A stretch of 33,121 nucleotides of DNA from Deltaproteobacteria bacterium (GCA_018401435.1 JAGYJW010000024.1:1-33121), one strand, 5' to 3'. Shown: positions 7,532 to 17,480, counted from the stretch's first letter. The notes: generated from the letters alone by a model not told the origin. Program-made: numbers and translations.

Positions 7532-8569
7532 TTGCTGGTCCTCGCCCTCGCCTTGCTGTGCATCGACCCGGCCCAAGCCCAGGCGCCGGCGCCGCCGCCC
7601 CGTGGCCTCAAGCTCAGCCAGGGGGCCTGGAAGGCCCAGATCGATGCCGCTGACCTGCCCGCTGGCTTCGGCGTGATGGTGCAGGAGGTGGCACCGGGCA
7701 GCCTGGACCTCGGGCCCCGGCCGCCCTTGCGGCTCAGCCAGACCGCCGCCGAGATCGCCTTGCAGGGGCCGGCGGGTTTCGTGGTGGATCTGCGGGCCGA
7801 AGATGGGCTGCTGGGGCCGGATCCCGCCCATGCGGTCGAGGCCTGGGCGGGGGTGGCGCTGGCCCGGGGCAGCCTGGGCCTGTGGATGGGGCGCAACGAC
7901 CTGCCGGTGACCCGGGACCGCCTGCGCGAGAATGAAGAGCTGGCCCTGTCCTGGCGCCCGCTGCTGTCCACCGCCGCCGGCCCGCTCAATGTGGACGGCG
8001 TGGGCCTGGGGCTGGCCTGGCCCGGCAAGCTCACCCTGCGCGGCGGCGCGGCCTGGCCCGATCTCGGAGAACAGGCACCCCGCCTGTGGTTTCGGGGCGA
8101 CATCCACCCCATGGGCCCCCCACCGGATCGCGAGGACGACGCGGTGCCCGCCTTCGCCTTTCGCGTGGGCGGCGGCGGCTTTCAGGACCGGGGCACGGGA
8201 CTTGGCCTGTGGGACGCCGATCTGGAGCTGCGGCTGGGGCCGGCGGTGCTGGGCGCGGACTGGATCCAGCTGCGCGGCACAGGGCAAGAGCCCCCGCTTC
8301 GGGAGTGGATCCTCAGCCTGGGCAGCGAGATCCTGCCTCTGGCCAATGGCGGCATCTCCTTGCACCTGCGCGGCGAGAGGCTCACGGGCCTGGACCCGGC
8401 CGAAGGCGCGCGCTGGCTGCCTGCGGGCCGCCTCGCCTGGCGCGGGGCCGATGGCGCGGTGCAGATATATGCCGAGAGCGCGCTGAGCTTCGAGGTGCCC
8501 GAGCTGCCAGCCTTGCCCATCGCCCGTGAAAACGGCCTGGTGGCCCTCGGAATGCTCGCCCGCTGGTGA
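7532..8569 (+). CDS. Predicted outer-membrane beta-barrel protein, family not recognised
   Basis: 345 residues from TTG at 7532 (GGGAG five to six bases upstream). Residues 1-17 form a signal peptide ending AQA, followed by Ala/Pro linker. The mature part alternates polar and hydrophobic residues in strand-length runs (for example LELRLGPAVLGADWIQLRG) and ends in Trp (LVALGMLARW), consistent with an outer-membrane barrel. It is divergent from the metal operon and shares its control region. It may be a second surface component of metal uptake, but only context supports this. The 3' end converges on the FAD enzyme gene with a 6-bp gap. Confidence 0.7.
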   Translation: MLVLALALLCIDPAQAQAPAPPPRGLKLSQGAWKAQIDAADLPAGFGVMVQEVAPGSLDLGPRPPLRLSQTAAEIALQGPAGFVVDLRAEDGLLGPDPAHAVEAWAGVALARGSLGLWMGRNDLPVTRDRLRENEELALSWRPLLSTAAGPLNVDGVGLGLAWPGKLTLRGGAAWPDLGEQAPRLWFRGDIHPMGPPPDREDDAVPAFAFRVGGGGFQDRGTGLGLWDADLELRLGPAVLGADWIQLRGTGQEPPLREWILSLGSEILPLANGGISLHLRGERLTGLDPAEGARWLPAGRLAWRGADGAVQIYAESALSFEVPELPALPIARENGLVALGMLARW

Positions 8570-8575
8570 GTGGTC

Positions 8576-10327
8576 TCAGACCAGGCCGCGCAGGCGCTCC
8601 TGGGCGCGGCGCACAAAGCTGAGCCTGGGGGGCAGGCGATTGCGGATCCAGTTGGGCAGCCGCTCGTCCAGCTCATCCAGCTCGTTGAGGGGGTGGGGCA
8701 GGCCCCGGGCAAAGAGGGCGGCATCGGCCCGCTTTGCGGCGTCAAAGAGGGCCGGCTCGTGCAGGGGCCACAGCCCGCAGCGCGGCGATGCGTCGTTGTG
8801 ATCGCGGTCCAGCAGCGCGTTGACGGCCCGCCGCGCGGCCTCGTTGGCCCCCTCCATGCTGGCCAGGTCGGTCTCCGTCTCGACATAATCCGAGGCGATG
8901 AAGAGGTTGGGCACGGCCGTGGCCGCCTTGGGACGGAAGGCGTGGGAGCCGGGCGGGTGCACCAGCAGCGGCGTGCGGTTGATGGGGGGCGCGCCGCCGC
9001 CGGAGAAGTGGATGCCCGAATCGAGGTGCCGGACCGCCACGTTGTCATCCTCCAGGACGAGCTTGCCAAGCCCATTCAGGCCAACCTTGAGCTGCCGCCA
9101 GATCTCGTCGAGCACGGCCTCCCGGTCGGGCGTCTGGCTGGCCGCGAGGCCGGTGAAGCGGCTGGGGCACCGCCAGTCCGAGATGTCCACGCTCAACACG
9201 CCGTGGATGCTGCCATCGCCGTAGAGGTCGCCGAACTGCCGCCCGTCGCGCTTCCAGAACTGGGCCTGGGAGATGGCGGTCAGCGCCCACTCGGAGTCGG
9301 GAAAGAACTGGTGCCCCCGCACAATGGGGCGGTCGGACTTCAGCCAATATTGGGCGCCCACCATCCAGGCGGTCATCCACTCGGGGTCCACCGTGCGGAA
9401 GCGCGCCAGGCCGGGATCGATGGCGGCGAGGTCGTCGCTGATGAGGCGGCGCATGACCTCCAGCGGCAGCGCTGCGATGAACCAGTCCGCCTCCACCAGC
9501 TCCCCCGATGCGAGGGTGGCGCCAAGCACCCGGCCGTCGGCCACCTTCAGGGCCACCACCGGCTGCTTGGCCAGGCAGCGCGCGCCCTGGGCCCGAAGCT
9601 GGGCCACCCAGGGGTCGATCCAGCGCTCCGAGGTGGGCCCGTCCATCGTGCGGTCGTTTTCGGTGGCCCGGTCGCCAAAGTCCAGCAGCAGCTGCATGGA
9701 GATGTCGCCGATGGTCTTGGCCGCCCCGCGCTCGGGGTCCATGGCCACCATGGTGCGCGGGATGGCGCGCACATAGCCTTGGAAGGCCGGGCTGAACTCG
9801 TGGGCCTCCAAGAAGTCCCACCAGGACAGGCAGCTATACTCCTGAACTCGGCGCTCCTTGCTGGAGGTCAGGTAGACCAGCACCTGCCAGGCGAAGCGGG
9901 CGAGATCGCCCTCTTCGGCGTTCACGGTCGAGAAGGACTCCACCAGGGTGGCCACGATGTCGGCGGGGTCCTGCATGGGCCGCCGGCTGAAGACGTGGAT
10001 GGGGTCGCCGTCGGCGGCGGCGATGCCCGCCTCGTCGCTGGCGATGAGCCGGTCCTTGACGCTGTGGCGGGGGCGCGCCGGGTCGGGGTGGATGCGGGCC
10101 ATCGTATCGGTCAAGTGTCGGTAGAAGGCGGGATAGAAGCGAAAGCCATGCTCGCCGGGAAGGTCGGCCCGACCCCCCTTGCCGGTGCCCGGCAGGGACT
10201 GGCTGGCGGCCTTGCCCCCGAATTGCCCCGAGGCCTCGTAGACCGTGACGGTGTAGCCCCGCTCCACCAGCTCCTGGGCGGCGCTGAGTCCTCCCACGCC
10301 ACCGCCGAGAATCGCTACCGTGGGCAT
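8576..10327 (-). CDS. FAD-dependent oxidoreductase, phytoene-desaturase/amine-oxidase superfamily
   Basis: 583 residues from ATG 10327, preceded by a strong AGGAGGAG. The N-terminus is a classic dinucleotide fold, VAILGGGVGGLSAAQELVERG (GGGVGG at 8-13), followed by YEASGQFGGKA. The C-terminal FAD motif appears as NLFIASDYVETETDLASMEGANEAAR. This architecture belongs to the flavin amine oxidase/carotenoid desaturase/hydroxysqualene dehydroxylase superfamily; members are usually nearer 500 aa, and the extra length here is a C-terminal tail after about residue 500. Divergent with a CrtC-like hydratase 57 bp away, so an isoprenoid or carotenoid substrate is likely. The exact substrate is not evident. 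Confidence 0.87.
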   Translation of the reverse strand: MPTVAILGGGVGGLSAAQELVERGYTVTVYEASGQFGGKAASQSLPGTGKGGRADLPGEHGFRFYPAFYRHLTDTMARIHPDPARPRHSVKDRLIASDEAGIAAADGDPIHVFSRRPMQDPADIVATLVESFSTVNAEEGDLARFAWQVLVYLTSSKERRVQEYSCLSWWDFLEAHEFSPAFQGYVRAIPRTMVAMDPERGAAKTIGDISMQLLLDFGDRATENDRTMDGPTSERWIDPWVAQLRAQGARCLAKQPVVALKVADGRVLGATLASGELVEADWFIAALPLEVMRRLISDDLAAIDPGLARFRTVDPEWMTAWMVGAQYWLKSDRPIVRGHQFFPDSEWALTAISQAQFWKRDGRQFGDLYGDGSIHGVLSVDISDWRCPSRFTGLAASQTPDREAVLDEIWRQLKVGLNGLGKLVLEDDNVAVRHLDSGIHFSGGGAPPINRTPLLVHPPGSHAFRPKAATAVPNLFIASDYVETETDLASMEGANEAARRAVNALLDRDHNDASPRCGLWPLHEPALFDAAKRADAALFARGLPHPLNELDELDERLPNWIRNRLPPRLSFVRRAQERLRGLV

Positions 10328-10384
10328 GTGCTCCTCCTGCCAGGAGGGGCTAACCAGCCCGGGCGCCCCCAAGGAGGTCGGGAG

Positions 10385-11452
10385 ATGTCCGGACGCCTGC
10401 GAAGCCTCGCCTCCTGGCTGTCCAGCCGCCTGTGGCGCGCCGTGCCCGGGCGCGACCGCCCGGCCCCGCTGTCCTTGCCCCAGGACGAGTGGCCCCACCA
10501 GCAGCCCACCGAGTGGTGGTACCTGGTGGGCCAGCTGGATGCGACCGACCGGGGGCCCGCCCAGCACCTCGGCTTCGAGCTGACCATCGCCCGGGTCGCC
10601 GACCCGCTGGTGGCCCGGCTGGGCGGCTGGGCCGCCGTCTTCTCCTTCATCGACCCCGCCCGGGGCCGCTACCGGGTGGCCGAACGCCGGTTGTGGCCTC
10701 CCTTGGACCCGGTGCAACGCAAGACGGACCCGCCCAGTCTGCGCTTTCAGATCGGCGATGGCGAGGCCCTGGCCCGGGCAGAAGACTGGGTGTTGGACGG
10801 CCTCTCTGGACATTGGCACCTGCGGGCCCGCCTGCCCACAGGGGAGGGCGTGGACCTCGACCTGAAGACCACCCGACCCGCCGCCCTCTTCGGCAAGCAG
10901 GGCGTGGTGGACTATGGCGACCGCGAGGCCATGGCCTGGATGGCCTGGACCCGCATCGCCGCCACGGGCACCGCCTATGACGGCGAGATGGTGCGCCCCG
11001 TCCAGGGCTTGTGTTGGATGGACCACCAGTGGGGGGCCCCCTGGCTGGACGGCTATGTGTGGAAGGTCTGCAGCGTGCACCTGGACAGCGGGCACGATGT
11101 CTTGGCCTTCGCCATGGTGGACCGCGCCGGCCAGCGCGTGACCGCCCGCTGCGCCCTCATCCACCCCGACGGTCGGGTGGACGAGGTCGGGCCCGAGGGC
11201 GTGCATCTGCAAGATCAGGGCCCTGCCTTGCGGGTGGATGCCGCGGAATACCGGCCGGGCACCCGCCTGCAAAGCGCCCACCACAAGCTCGATCTCACCA
11301 TTCGGCCCCTGCTGCTGGACCAGCGCAAGCGCACGGATGACCGCCTGCAGGCCTTCCCCATCTGGTGGGAGGGCGCCTGCGAGGCGAGCGGCCTGCTGGC
11401 AGGGGTGCTGGTGCGGGGGCGCAGCTTCGTGGAGATCGCGGGCTTGGAGTAG
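10385..11452 (+). CDS. CrtC/AttH-like (carotenoid 1,2-hydratase-type) lipocalin-fold protein
   Basis: 355 residues; AGGAGG precedes the ATG by about 7 bp. The opening PQDEWPHQQPTEWWYLVGQL is the hallmark of the CrtC/AttH family, and CWMDHQWG around residue 210 is a second conserved motif. Known CrtC enzymes add water to the terminal double bond of acyclic carotenoids; the wider family is of unknown activity. The protein spans two lipocalin-like domains of usual length. No signal peptide is evident. The divergent FAD desaturase-like gene supports a shared isoprenoid pathway, although no crtB or crtE is in the window, so this may be a lone modification pair. Confidence 0.83.
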   Translation: MSGRLRSLASWLSSRLWRAVPGRDRPAPLSLPQDEWPHQQPTEWWYLVGQLDATDRGPAQHLGFELTIARVADPLVARLGGWAAVFSFIDPARGRYRVAERRLWPPLDPVQRKTDPPSLRFQIGDGEALARAEDWVLDGLSGHWHLRARLPTGEGVDLDLKTTRPAALFGKQGVVDYGDREAMAWMAWTRIAATGTAYDGEMVRPVQGLCWMDHQWGAPWLDGYVWKVCSVHLDSGHDVLAFAMVDRAGQRVTARCALIHPDGRVDEVGPEGVHLQDQGPALRVDAAEYRPGTRLQSAHHKLDLTIRPLLLDQRKRTDDRLQAFPIWWEGACEASGLLAGVLVRGRSFVEIAGLE

Positions 11453-11475
11453 TGGGGAGGGGGCCCGCCGCTCAC

Positions 11476-12123
11476 GTGAGAACCAGGACGATCGGCCTGC
11501 TGACTGTGGTGTGTGGAGCGGCGCTGCTTTTCGCTGGGCGAGCGTGGCTGCGCGAGCAGGCGCTGGTTCCCGACCGCTCCGGCTCCGGCGCGCACATTGG
11601 ACCGGATGGCCCGGGCCGCGTAGAGCGCGGTGCACGCGGGAGTTCGCCGAGAGCGCGTCAATCGGACTCACGCCCTGTGAGCGGGCGCAGCGCTTCTGGG
11701 TCCTCGCCATTGGGCGCCCGGGTCGAAAGCGTGGGGCAATCGCCGGGGACGCGCGGGTCCGATGACGGGAGCGGTGGCAGGGATAGCGGGGAGGTGAGGT
11801 GGCCTGCCACTGCAGATGGCGTTCGAGAGGCCGTCGACAGTGTCGTGCCGGACGTGGAGAGCTGCTACCGCGGCTGGCTGCAGGAGAGTCCTGGTCTGGA
11901 GGGGCGGGTCGTGCTGCGCTTTGCCCTTGCAGCTGCTCAACCCGAGGATCCCGGCGAAGAGGCCGGCTGGCAGGTCACGGAGCTGGCTGCGCTGGTGGAT
12001 GGGGTGGAGCACCCGCTCTTCGAAGCATGCGTGAAGAACACGATCGTGCATCTCCAGTTCGAGAGACCACTGGATGAACAGCCCCTTGAGGTGCTGCTTC
12101 CCTTTCAATTCACCCCGAAATAG
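11476..12123 (+). CDS. AgmX/PglI C-terminal-domain protein, membrane anchored
   Basis: 215 residues from GTG 11476. Residues 5-18 (IGLLTVVCGAALLF) form one membrane segment with a basic start, giving a cytoplasmic N-terminus and periplasmic body. A Ser/Gly/Arg-rich low-complexity linker (about 30-115) leads to a C-terminal TonB-like module (about 118-215): VREAVDSVVPDVESCYRGWL, then GLEGRVVLRFAL and a paired Cys in EACVKNTIVHLQFERP. This is the AgmX/PglI C-terminal pattern common in myxobacteria and tied there to gliding machinery, though most copies are uncharacterised. It lies 23 bp after the CrtC-like gene and might be co-transcribed. Confidence 0.75.
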   Translation: MRTRTIGLLTVVCGAALLFAGRAWLREQALVPDRSGSGAHIGPDGPGRVERGARGSSPRARQSDSRPVSGRSASGSSPLGARVESVGQSPGTRGSDDGSGGRDSGEVRWPATADGVREAVDSVVPDVESCYRGWLQESPGLEGRVVLRFALAAAQPEDPGEEAGWQVTELAALVDGVEHPLFEACVKNTIVHLQFERPLDEQPLEVLLPFQFTPK

Positions 12124-12214
12124 GCTTGGATTCGCAATGCAGCAGGCGGTTCGCGCGGCGGCGAAGGCCCAAGCCCAGGGGCTGGCGGAGGGCCTGCGCG
12201 GACGGCGGCCCCCC

Positions 12215-13129
12215 TCAGCGCTTCCACCCCATACCGCTCATGGCCTCCGCCAATCCCGCCTTCAATGCGTCTGCCCCGGCGCGAATATCGTCCAAGGTGC
12301 CGGGCCGCGGCTGATCCTGGCGCTTCTTGTAGTCGCCTTCCTGAATCGCCGTCCATTCCGGGCTGTCCACCCAGGCCTGCAAGGCGGCCGCGCGCGCCTC
12401 GACGGTGGGGTGGCGCTGCACCAGCTTCTCGGCCTCGCCCACCAGCTTGCCCAGGGGCTGGCGCCAGGACTGGGGGAAGGCCTCGGCCTTGCCCCATAAG
12501 AAGGGCCGGGGGCCCGATGCCGCCTGCAGGGTCGCCACCACCGGGCCCGCGCCGCCCACCACCAGGGCGCAGGCGCGGTCGGCCGACAGCTCGCTCTTGC
12601 GATCCCACTCCAGCATGGCCAGCGTCACCGCGCCCATCAGCGGCAAGGTGGCGGGCAGCAGCGCGCTGGTCCAACCCAGGCTGAAGAGCATGCCCATCAT
12701 CATCTTGTAGCGCACATGGCCCGACAGGATGTGGCCCAGCTCGTGGCCCAGGATGACCTTGAGTTGGGCGTCGTCCAGGTTGGTCTCGGCCTCGGTGGAC
12801 AGCACGATGAAGGGGGCGTCTACGCCGGCGGTGATGGCGTTGATGGCGCCCATGGACTTGAGGTAGAGGGGGATGGGATCCGGCGCGTCCAGGCAGGTGA
12901 GCACGGCCTCGTAGAGCTTGTGCAGCCGAGGGGCCGACTCTGCATTCACCGGCTGGCTGCCCTCCACCAGGCGCAGGCCCATGACCTTCTCGTTGAAGCG
13001 CCCCAGGGTGGCGCCCACCAGCCGGTCAAAGCCGGGCAGGGCGCGCATGGCCCGCAAGGCGGCGGCGTCGGAGGGGTGCTCCCAGGCGGCGGGGGCGATG
13101 TCGGGAAAGGCGCGGCGGGTGAGGGGCAT
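12215..13129 (-). CDS. M48-family zinc metalloprotease
   Basis: 304 residues. HELGH within VILGHELGHILSGH supplies two zinc ligands and the catalytic Glu; the downstream KSELSAD supplies the third ligand, as in M48 (HtpX/Ste24-like) peptidases. Between them is a hydrophobic stretch (MGMLFSLGWTSALLPATLPL) that is either membrane-embedded or packed in the fold. There is no signal peptide, so the active site probably faces the cytoplasm. The gene starts 19 bp after the second of two radical SAM genes and is probably in their operon, which raises the possibility that it cleaves a modified peptide. Confidence 0.9.
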   Translation of the reverse strand: MPLTRRAFPDIAPAAWEHPSDAAALRAMRALPGFDRLVGATLGRFNEKVMGLRLVEGSQPVNAESAPRLHKLYEAVLTCLDAPDPIPLYLKSMGAINAITAGVDAPFIVLSTEAETNLDDAQLKVILGHELGHILSGHVRYKMMMGMLFSLGWTSALLPATLPLMGAVTLAMLEWDRKSELSADRACALVVGGAGPVVATLQAASGPRPFLWGKAEAFPQSWRQPLGKLVGEAEKLVQRHPTVEARAAALQAWVDSPEWTAIQEGDYKKRQDQPRPGTLDDIRAGADALKAGLAEAMSGMGWKR

Positions 13130-13148
13130 GGGCGGCTCCAGTGCGGCT

Positions 13149-14336
13149 TCAACGCGCGACCGGGGCCCCTTGTTGCACCGGCAGGCTGGCGAGGGCGGTC
13201 TCTTCCAGCTTGACCGGGCGGAATTCGCTGTCGCCCCAGATCTCGAGGTAGCCCTTCCACACGCCCTCGCAGATGGGTTCCAGATCGCAGGAGGCGCAGC
13301 CGCGGGGGTGGCCCTTCAGGTCGTGGCGCTTGCGGTCCTGCCAGTTGAAGCGGGCGCGCTGCTGCCCTGCGTCAAAGCGGACGGTGCTGGACTTGGGCTG
13401 CTGGGTCCAGGAGCCGGCCACCGGCACCTTGCCCGGCGGGATCAGGTCGCCGCCTTCGCTCCGAATGGAGCAGGCAGTGCTGAGATCGCGGAACTCGCCC
13501 ATATAGCGGGACAGCAGGGCGTGGTTGCTGCGCAGGGCCTTGGGCAGCACGCAGAGGGGGAAGCCCCCAAAGGTGAAGACCTTGCGGAAGTGCGTCTCGG
13601 CCAGCACCACGGCCTTGATCAGGTTGGGCACCACCACCTTGTATTGGGCCGTCAGGTCGGCGTCGCCTTCGGCATAGCCCTCGGGGCGGATGAAGTTCAC
13701 CCGCAGGTCATCTACGCCCAGATCCTCGTAGAAGAAGCGCATCATGCGGGTGAGGTGGGGCTGGTTCCACCCATTCAGCACGATGTTGACCGAGAGGCCG
13801 TCGGGTAGCAGGCTGGGGTCGGCCTTGCGTTTGGCCACGATCATGCGAATCGCGGCGCACTTCTTGTCGAAGTTGCCGGGCACCCGGGTGAGCTTGTCTT
13901 CCAGCTCGGCGGTGTGGCCGTGCATGGACACGGTGATGCGGGTGAGGCCGGCGGCGAGGATGCGGTCGGTGAAGTGCTCCAGGCGCAGCTTGGTGGCGTT
14001 GGTTGCGATGGCCACCCGGGTGAAACCCAGGGCCCGGGCGTGGGCCACGGCGTCCACGATGCGGGGATAGGTTGTGGGTTCACCGCCCAGGAAACCAACC
14101 GAACGGTAGCCGTCGATGTAGAATCGTTCCAGCTCGGCCTGCATCTGCTCCCAGGGCATATAGGAGCGGTCCTCGGCCTTGGGCAGGCCGTCGATGCAGA
14201 AGACGCAGCGGTTGTTGCAGGCCTTGCCGATGTTGATCTCGACATTCTTGCGGATGTCCCGCAGGCTGCTGGCCGGCTGGTTGCCCGCCCGGGCGGGGGC
14301 GAGCTGGTTGGGGGAGTCGGCGTGGGGAGCGGTCAT
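13149..14336 (-). CDS. Radical SAM protein with C-terminal Cys cluster (SPASM-like)
   Basis: 395 residues. CNNRCVFC provides the CxxxCxxC site for the SAM-binding 4Fe-4S cluster, with FLGGEPTTYP as the glycine-rich SAM motif and TRITVSMHGH further on. After about residue 350, CASCDLEPICEGVW is a compact extra cysteine motif that could bind an auxiliary cluster. The substrate is unknown. The gene follows another radical SAM gene by 9 bp; the two proteins share the same core and a similar C-terminal C-x2-C-x5-6-C-x-GV motif, so they look like diverged paralogues acting together. Confidence 0.9.
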   Translation of the reverse strand: MTAPHADSPNQLAPARAGNQPASSLRDIRKNVEINIGKACNNRCVFCIDGLPKAEDRSYMPWEQMQAELERFYIDGYRSVGFLGGEPTTYPRIVDAVAHARALGFTRVAIATNATKLRLEHFTDRILAAGLTRITVSMHGHTAELEDKLTRVPGNFDKKCAAIRMIVAKRKADPSLLPDGLSVNIVLNGWNQPHLTRMMRFFYEDLGVDDLRVNFIRPEGYAEGDADLTAQYKVVVPNLIKAVVLAETHFRKVFTFGGFPLCVLPKALRSNHALLSRYMGEFRDLSTACSIRSEGGDLIPPGKVPVAGSWTQQPKSSTVRFDAGQQRARFNWQDRKRHDLKGHPRGCASCDLEPICEGVWKGYLEIWGDSEFRPVKLEETALASLPVQQGAPVAR

Positions 14337-14345
14337 GGCTGCACT

Positions 14346-15365
14346 CTACCCTTGCCGGGGGAAGGGGCGCAGGCCGTTGGTGGGCCAGCGCGCGGCATAT
14401 TCGTCGTAGACCCCCATGCAGACGCTCTTTCGGGCGCAGGGGTCGCAGGCGGGCGGGTGCAAGCGGCGGCGGTCGGGGGCCCAGGAATAGATACCGGCAA
14501 AGGCGACCTTTCCGGGTGCGCTCTGCCATTCGACCGTCACCCGGGGGTCCCAGTGCAGGTCGTTGCTGCTCATGGCGTGGGGCCCAAGCAGGCACATCGG
14601 CACCCCAAAGAAGCGCACCACGGCGTTCTTTGCGCGATCGGGCACCTGGGGCAGCCAGGTGGCGAGGTCCTCCAGCGGGACGGCCAGCCGTCCATAGGCG
14701 TCCCAGGCCGAGCCTTCGGGGGTGGTATTGCTGACCACGATGAGCTTGGCCCCCAGGCGGTCGGCCAGGGCGGCGGTGTCGGGCAGGTGTTCGATGTTGA
14801 GCCGGCAGACCACGGTGTTGACGAAGAGGCCCAGCTCGGGCTTGAGGCGGTGAGCCAGGGCGATGGCGGCGGTCACCTGGTCGAAGGAGCCGGCCCGACC
14901 GGCCACGGCGTCGTGCACCTCGGCCGTGGGGCCGTGCAGGCTGAACAGCGCCTCGTCCAGAAAGGGCAGGGCGGCCGCGGCGAATTCCGGCCGCTGCAGA
15001 CGCGTGCCGATGGTGCCCACGCTGGTGCGCATGCCCAGCTTGCGGGCGAGCTTGAGCACGTCGATGAAGCGGGGGTGGATCGTGGGCTCCCCCCCGGTGA
15101 GGTGGACCGCCTTGACCCCGCGTTCGGCGTGGGTGCGCAGGATGGTGGCCACGCGGCCCCAGGTCACCGGAAAGGGGCGGTAGGACTGCATCCGGTGCTC
15201 TTCGGAGCAGAAGACGCAGCGTTCGGGGCAATGGTAGGTGAGGTGAAGCTCCAGGCGCTCCATCACCTGGCCTTCGGGGCCGATCCAGGGCCGGTCGTCG
15301 CCGCCGGAGTCCAGCTCGGAGACCTGGGTGGCCGAGGGCACAAAGCCGGGGGAGGGGAGGGGCAT
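14346..15365 (-). CDS. Radical SAM protein (first of a pair)
   Basis: 339 residues from ATG 15365; a start at the internal VMERLEL would also leave a full radical SAM core. CPERCVFC binds the catalytic cluster, HLTGGEPTIHP is the GGEP motif, and ALFSLHGPTAEVHDAV resembles the following strand and loop of MoaA-like proteins. Near the end CDPCARKSVCMGVYDEY gives three more cysteines in the same spacing class as the downstream paralogue. No substrate can be named. It leads a minus-strand operon radical SAM - radical SAM - M48 protease, and is divergent from the gene at 15438 with a 72-bp gap. Confidence 0.88.
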   Translation of the reverse strand: MPLPSPGFVPSATQVSELDSGGDDRPWIGPEGQVMERLELHLTYHCPERCVFCSEEHRMQSYRPFPVTWGRVATILRTHAERGVKAVHLTGGEPTIHPRFIDVLKLARKLGMRTSVGTIGTRLQRPEFAAAALPFLDEALFSLHGPTAEVHDAVAGRAGSFDQVTAAIALAHRLKPELGLFVNTVVCRLNIEHLPDTAALADRLGAKLIVVSNTTPEGSAWDAYGRLAVPLEDLATWLPQVPDRAKNAVVRFFGVPMCLLGPHAMSSNDLHWDPRVTVEWQSAPGKVAFAGIYSWAPDRRRLHPPACDPCARKSVCMGVYDEYAARWPTNGLRPFPRQG

Positions 15366-15437
15366 CCCCCCAGCATAGCGCGCTGCCGGGGCCGCGCCGG
15401 TTAAGGCGGGGTCGTCCTCGTCCCCCTCGGAGCGACC

Positions 15438-16161
15438 ATGTCCACCGACTGGAATGCCCTCCTCGCGCAGACCCGCTCCAGCCTGGCCCATGCGCCCGGC
15501 TTTGACTCCGGCCCCATCAATGTGGGCAGCGGAGAGCGCGCCCTGTCGGCCGGGGGAGGACTCGCGCTGGTGGGCGTGGGGGTCTACCGGCGCGACGGCT
15601 GGGGCCTGGCCTCTGCCCTGGCCGGGCTGGTCCTGCTGCACCGGGGATACACCGGCTACTGCTTCGTCAATGACCTGCTGGGACGCGACAGCGCGCCCCG
15701 GGCATCCCTTGTCAATGGCCCCCGGGCTGATCTCGATGTTGTGCTGAATCGGTCCCCGGGTGCGGTCGCCGCCCACCTCGCGGACCCCCTTCAGTTTGCC
15801 GCCCTCTTCCCGCACCTCGCAGGGGTCGAGGACCTGGGCGGCGGGCGCTGGCGCCTGAGCGCGCGGCTGCCGGTGCAGGCCCTGGGCCTGCCGGCCACCT
15901 GGGACCTGCGCATGGGGGCCGATGGCGAGGGTGGCCTGTCCTGGGAGAGTGCGCCGGGCGCGCCCATTCTCTGCGAGGGGGCCCTGGCCCTGACCGCAGG
16001 CCACGCGACGGCGGCTGCCGCCTGCAGGCCCACCTGTCTACCGGGTGCCCGAAGGCGCAGACCGCAGGTGCTACCCCGATCTGGCGGGCATTCTGCGCGC
16101 CGAACTCGACGCCCTGGTCCCGCGGCTGGAGGCTGCCACCGCCGTCGCCTTGCTGGCCTGA
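15438..16161 (+). pseudogene. DUF2892 membrane domain plus SRPBCC (cyclase/dehydrase-like) protein, two frameshifts
   Basis: Residues about 25-75 carry a YgaP-like (DUF2892) hairpin (INVGSGERALS, ALAGLVLLHRGYTGYC). From about 95 an SRPBCC fold follows (VVLNRSPGAVAAHLADP, RWRLSARLPV). After GALALTAG near 16000 the frame becomes nonsense. Two single-base losses, near 15999-16005 and near 16037, restore PRDGGCRLQAHL and then VYRVPEGADRRCYPDLAG, ending at TGA 16159-16161. With two bases added the length is 726 nt, an exact multiple of three. Such proteins bind hydrophobic ligands or act as membrane-associated stress proteins; the role here is unknown. Decay or sequence error are both possible. 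Confidence 0.72.
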
Positions 16162-16164
16162 GCC

Positions 16165-17174
<1,010 letters not shown>

Positions 17175-17277
17175 GGGGGCTCCGGTGGGGGGCGAGCCAG
17201 GGCGATGCCGGCGGCGCAGGGAGGTTGCGGACATTTTCGCGCCGCCAGAGGCTCAACATGCGACACCTGGTACCTTT

Positions 17278-17286
17278 GTCACCTTT
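17278..17286. repeat. Left 9-bp target-site duplication of the insertion sequence
   Basis: GTCACCTTT directly abuts the left IS end at 17287 and is repeated exactly at 19091-19099. Confidence 0.85.
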
Positions 17287-17452
17287 CAGGCTTGCTCAGT
17301 AGTCCCTCCGGCCCACCGCCAACCAGCTCGTAGCCGTCGAGGTCCCCGCCGCTCCCGGGCTGGGTGCGTACTTTCTTGCGGTTGATCGCGCGGCAGGGGT
17401 TGCGCGTGCTCATCCGGCGAAGATCTCCGGACCTGCCGCGAGAGAAGGAAGA

Positions 17453-17480
17453 GCTTGGGTGAGCAAACCCTCACCCAAGC
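17453..17480 (+). other. Perfect 11-bp-stem hairpin upstream of the transposase
   Basis: GCTTGGGTGAG and CTCACCCAAGC pair perfectly around a 6-nt loop (caaacc). It lies inside the insertion sequence, 21 bp upstream of the transposase ribosome-binding site AGGAGG (17501-17506). In an IS leader such a hairpin can block read-through transcription or limit transposase expression. It has no following T run, so a plain intrinsic terminator is unlikely. Confidence 0.6.
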
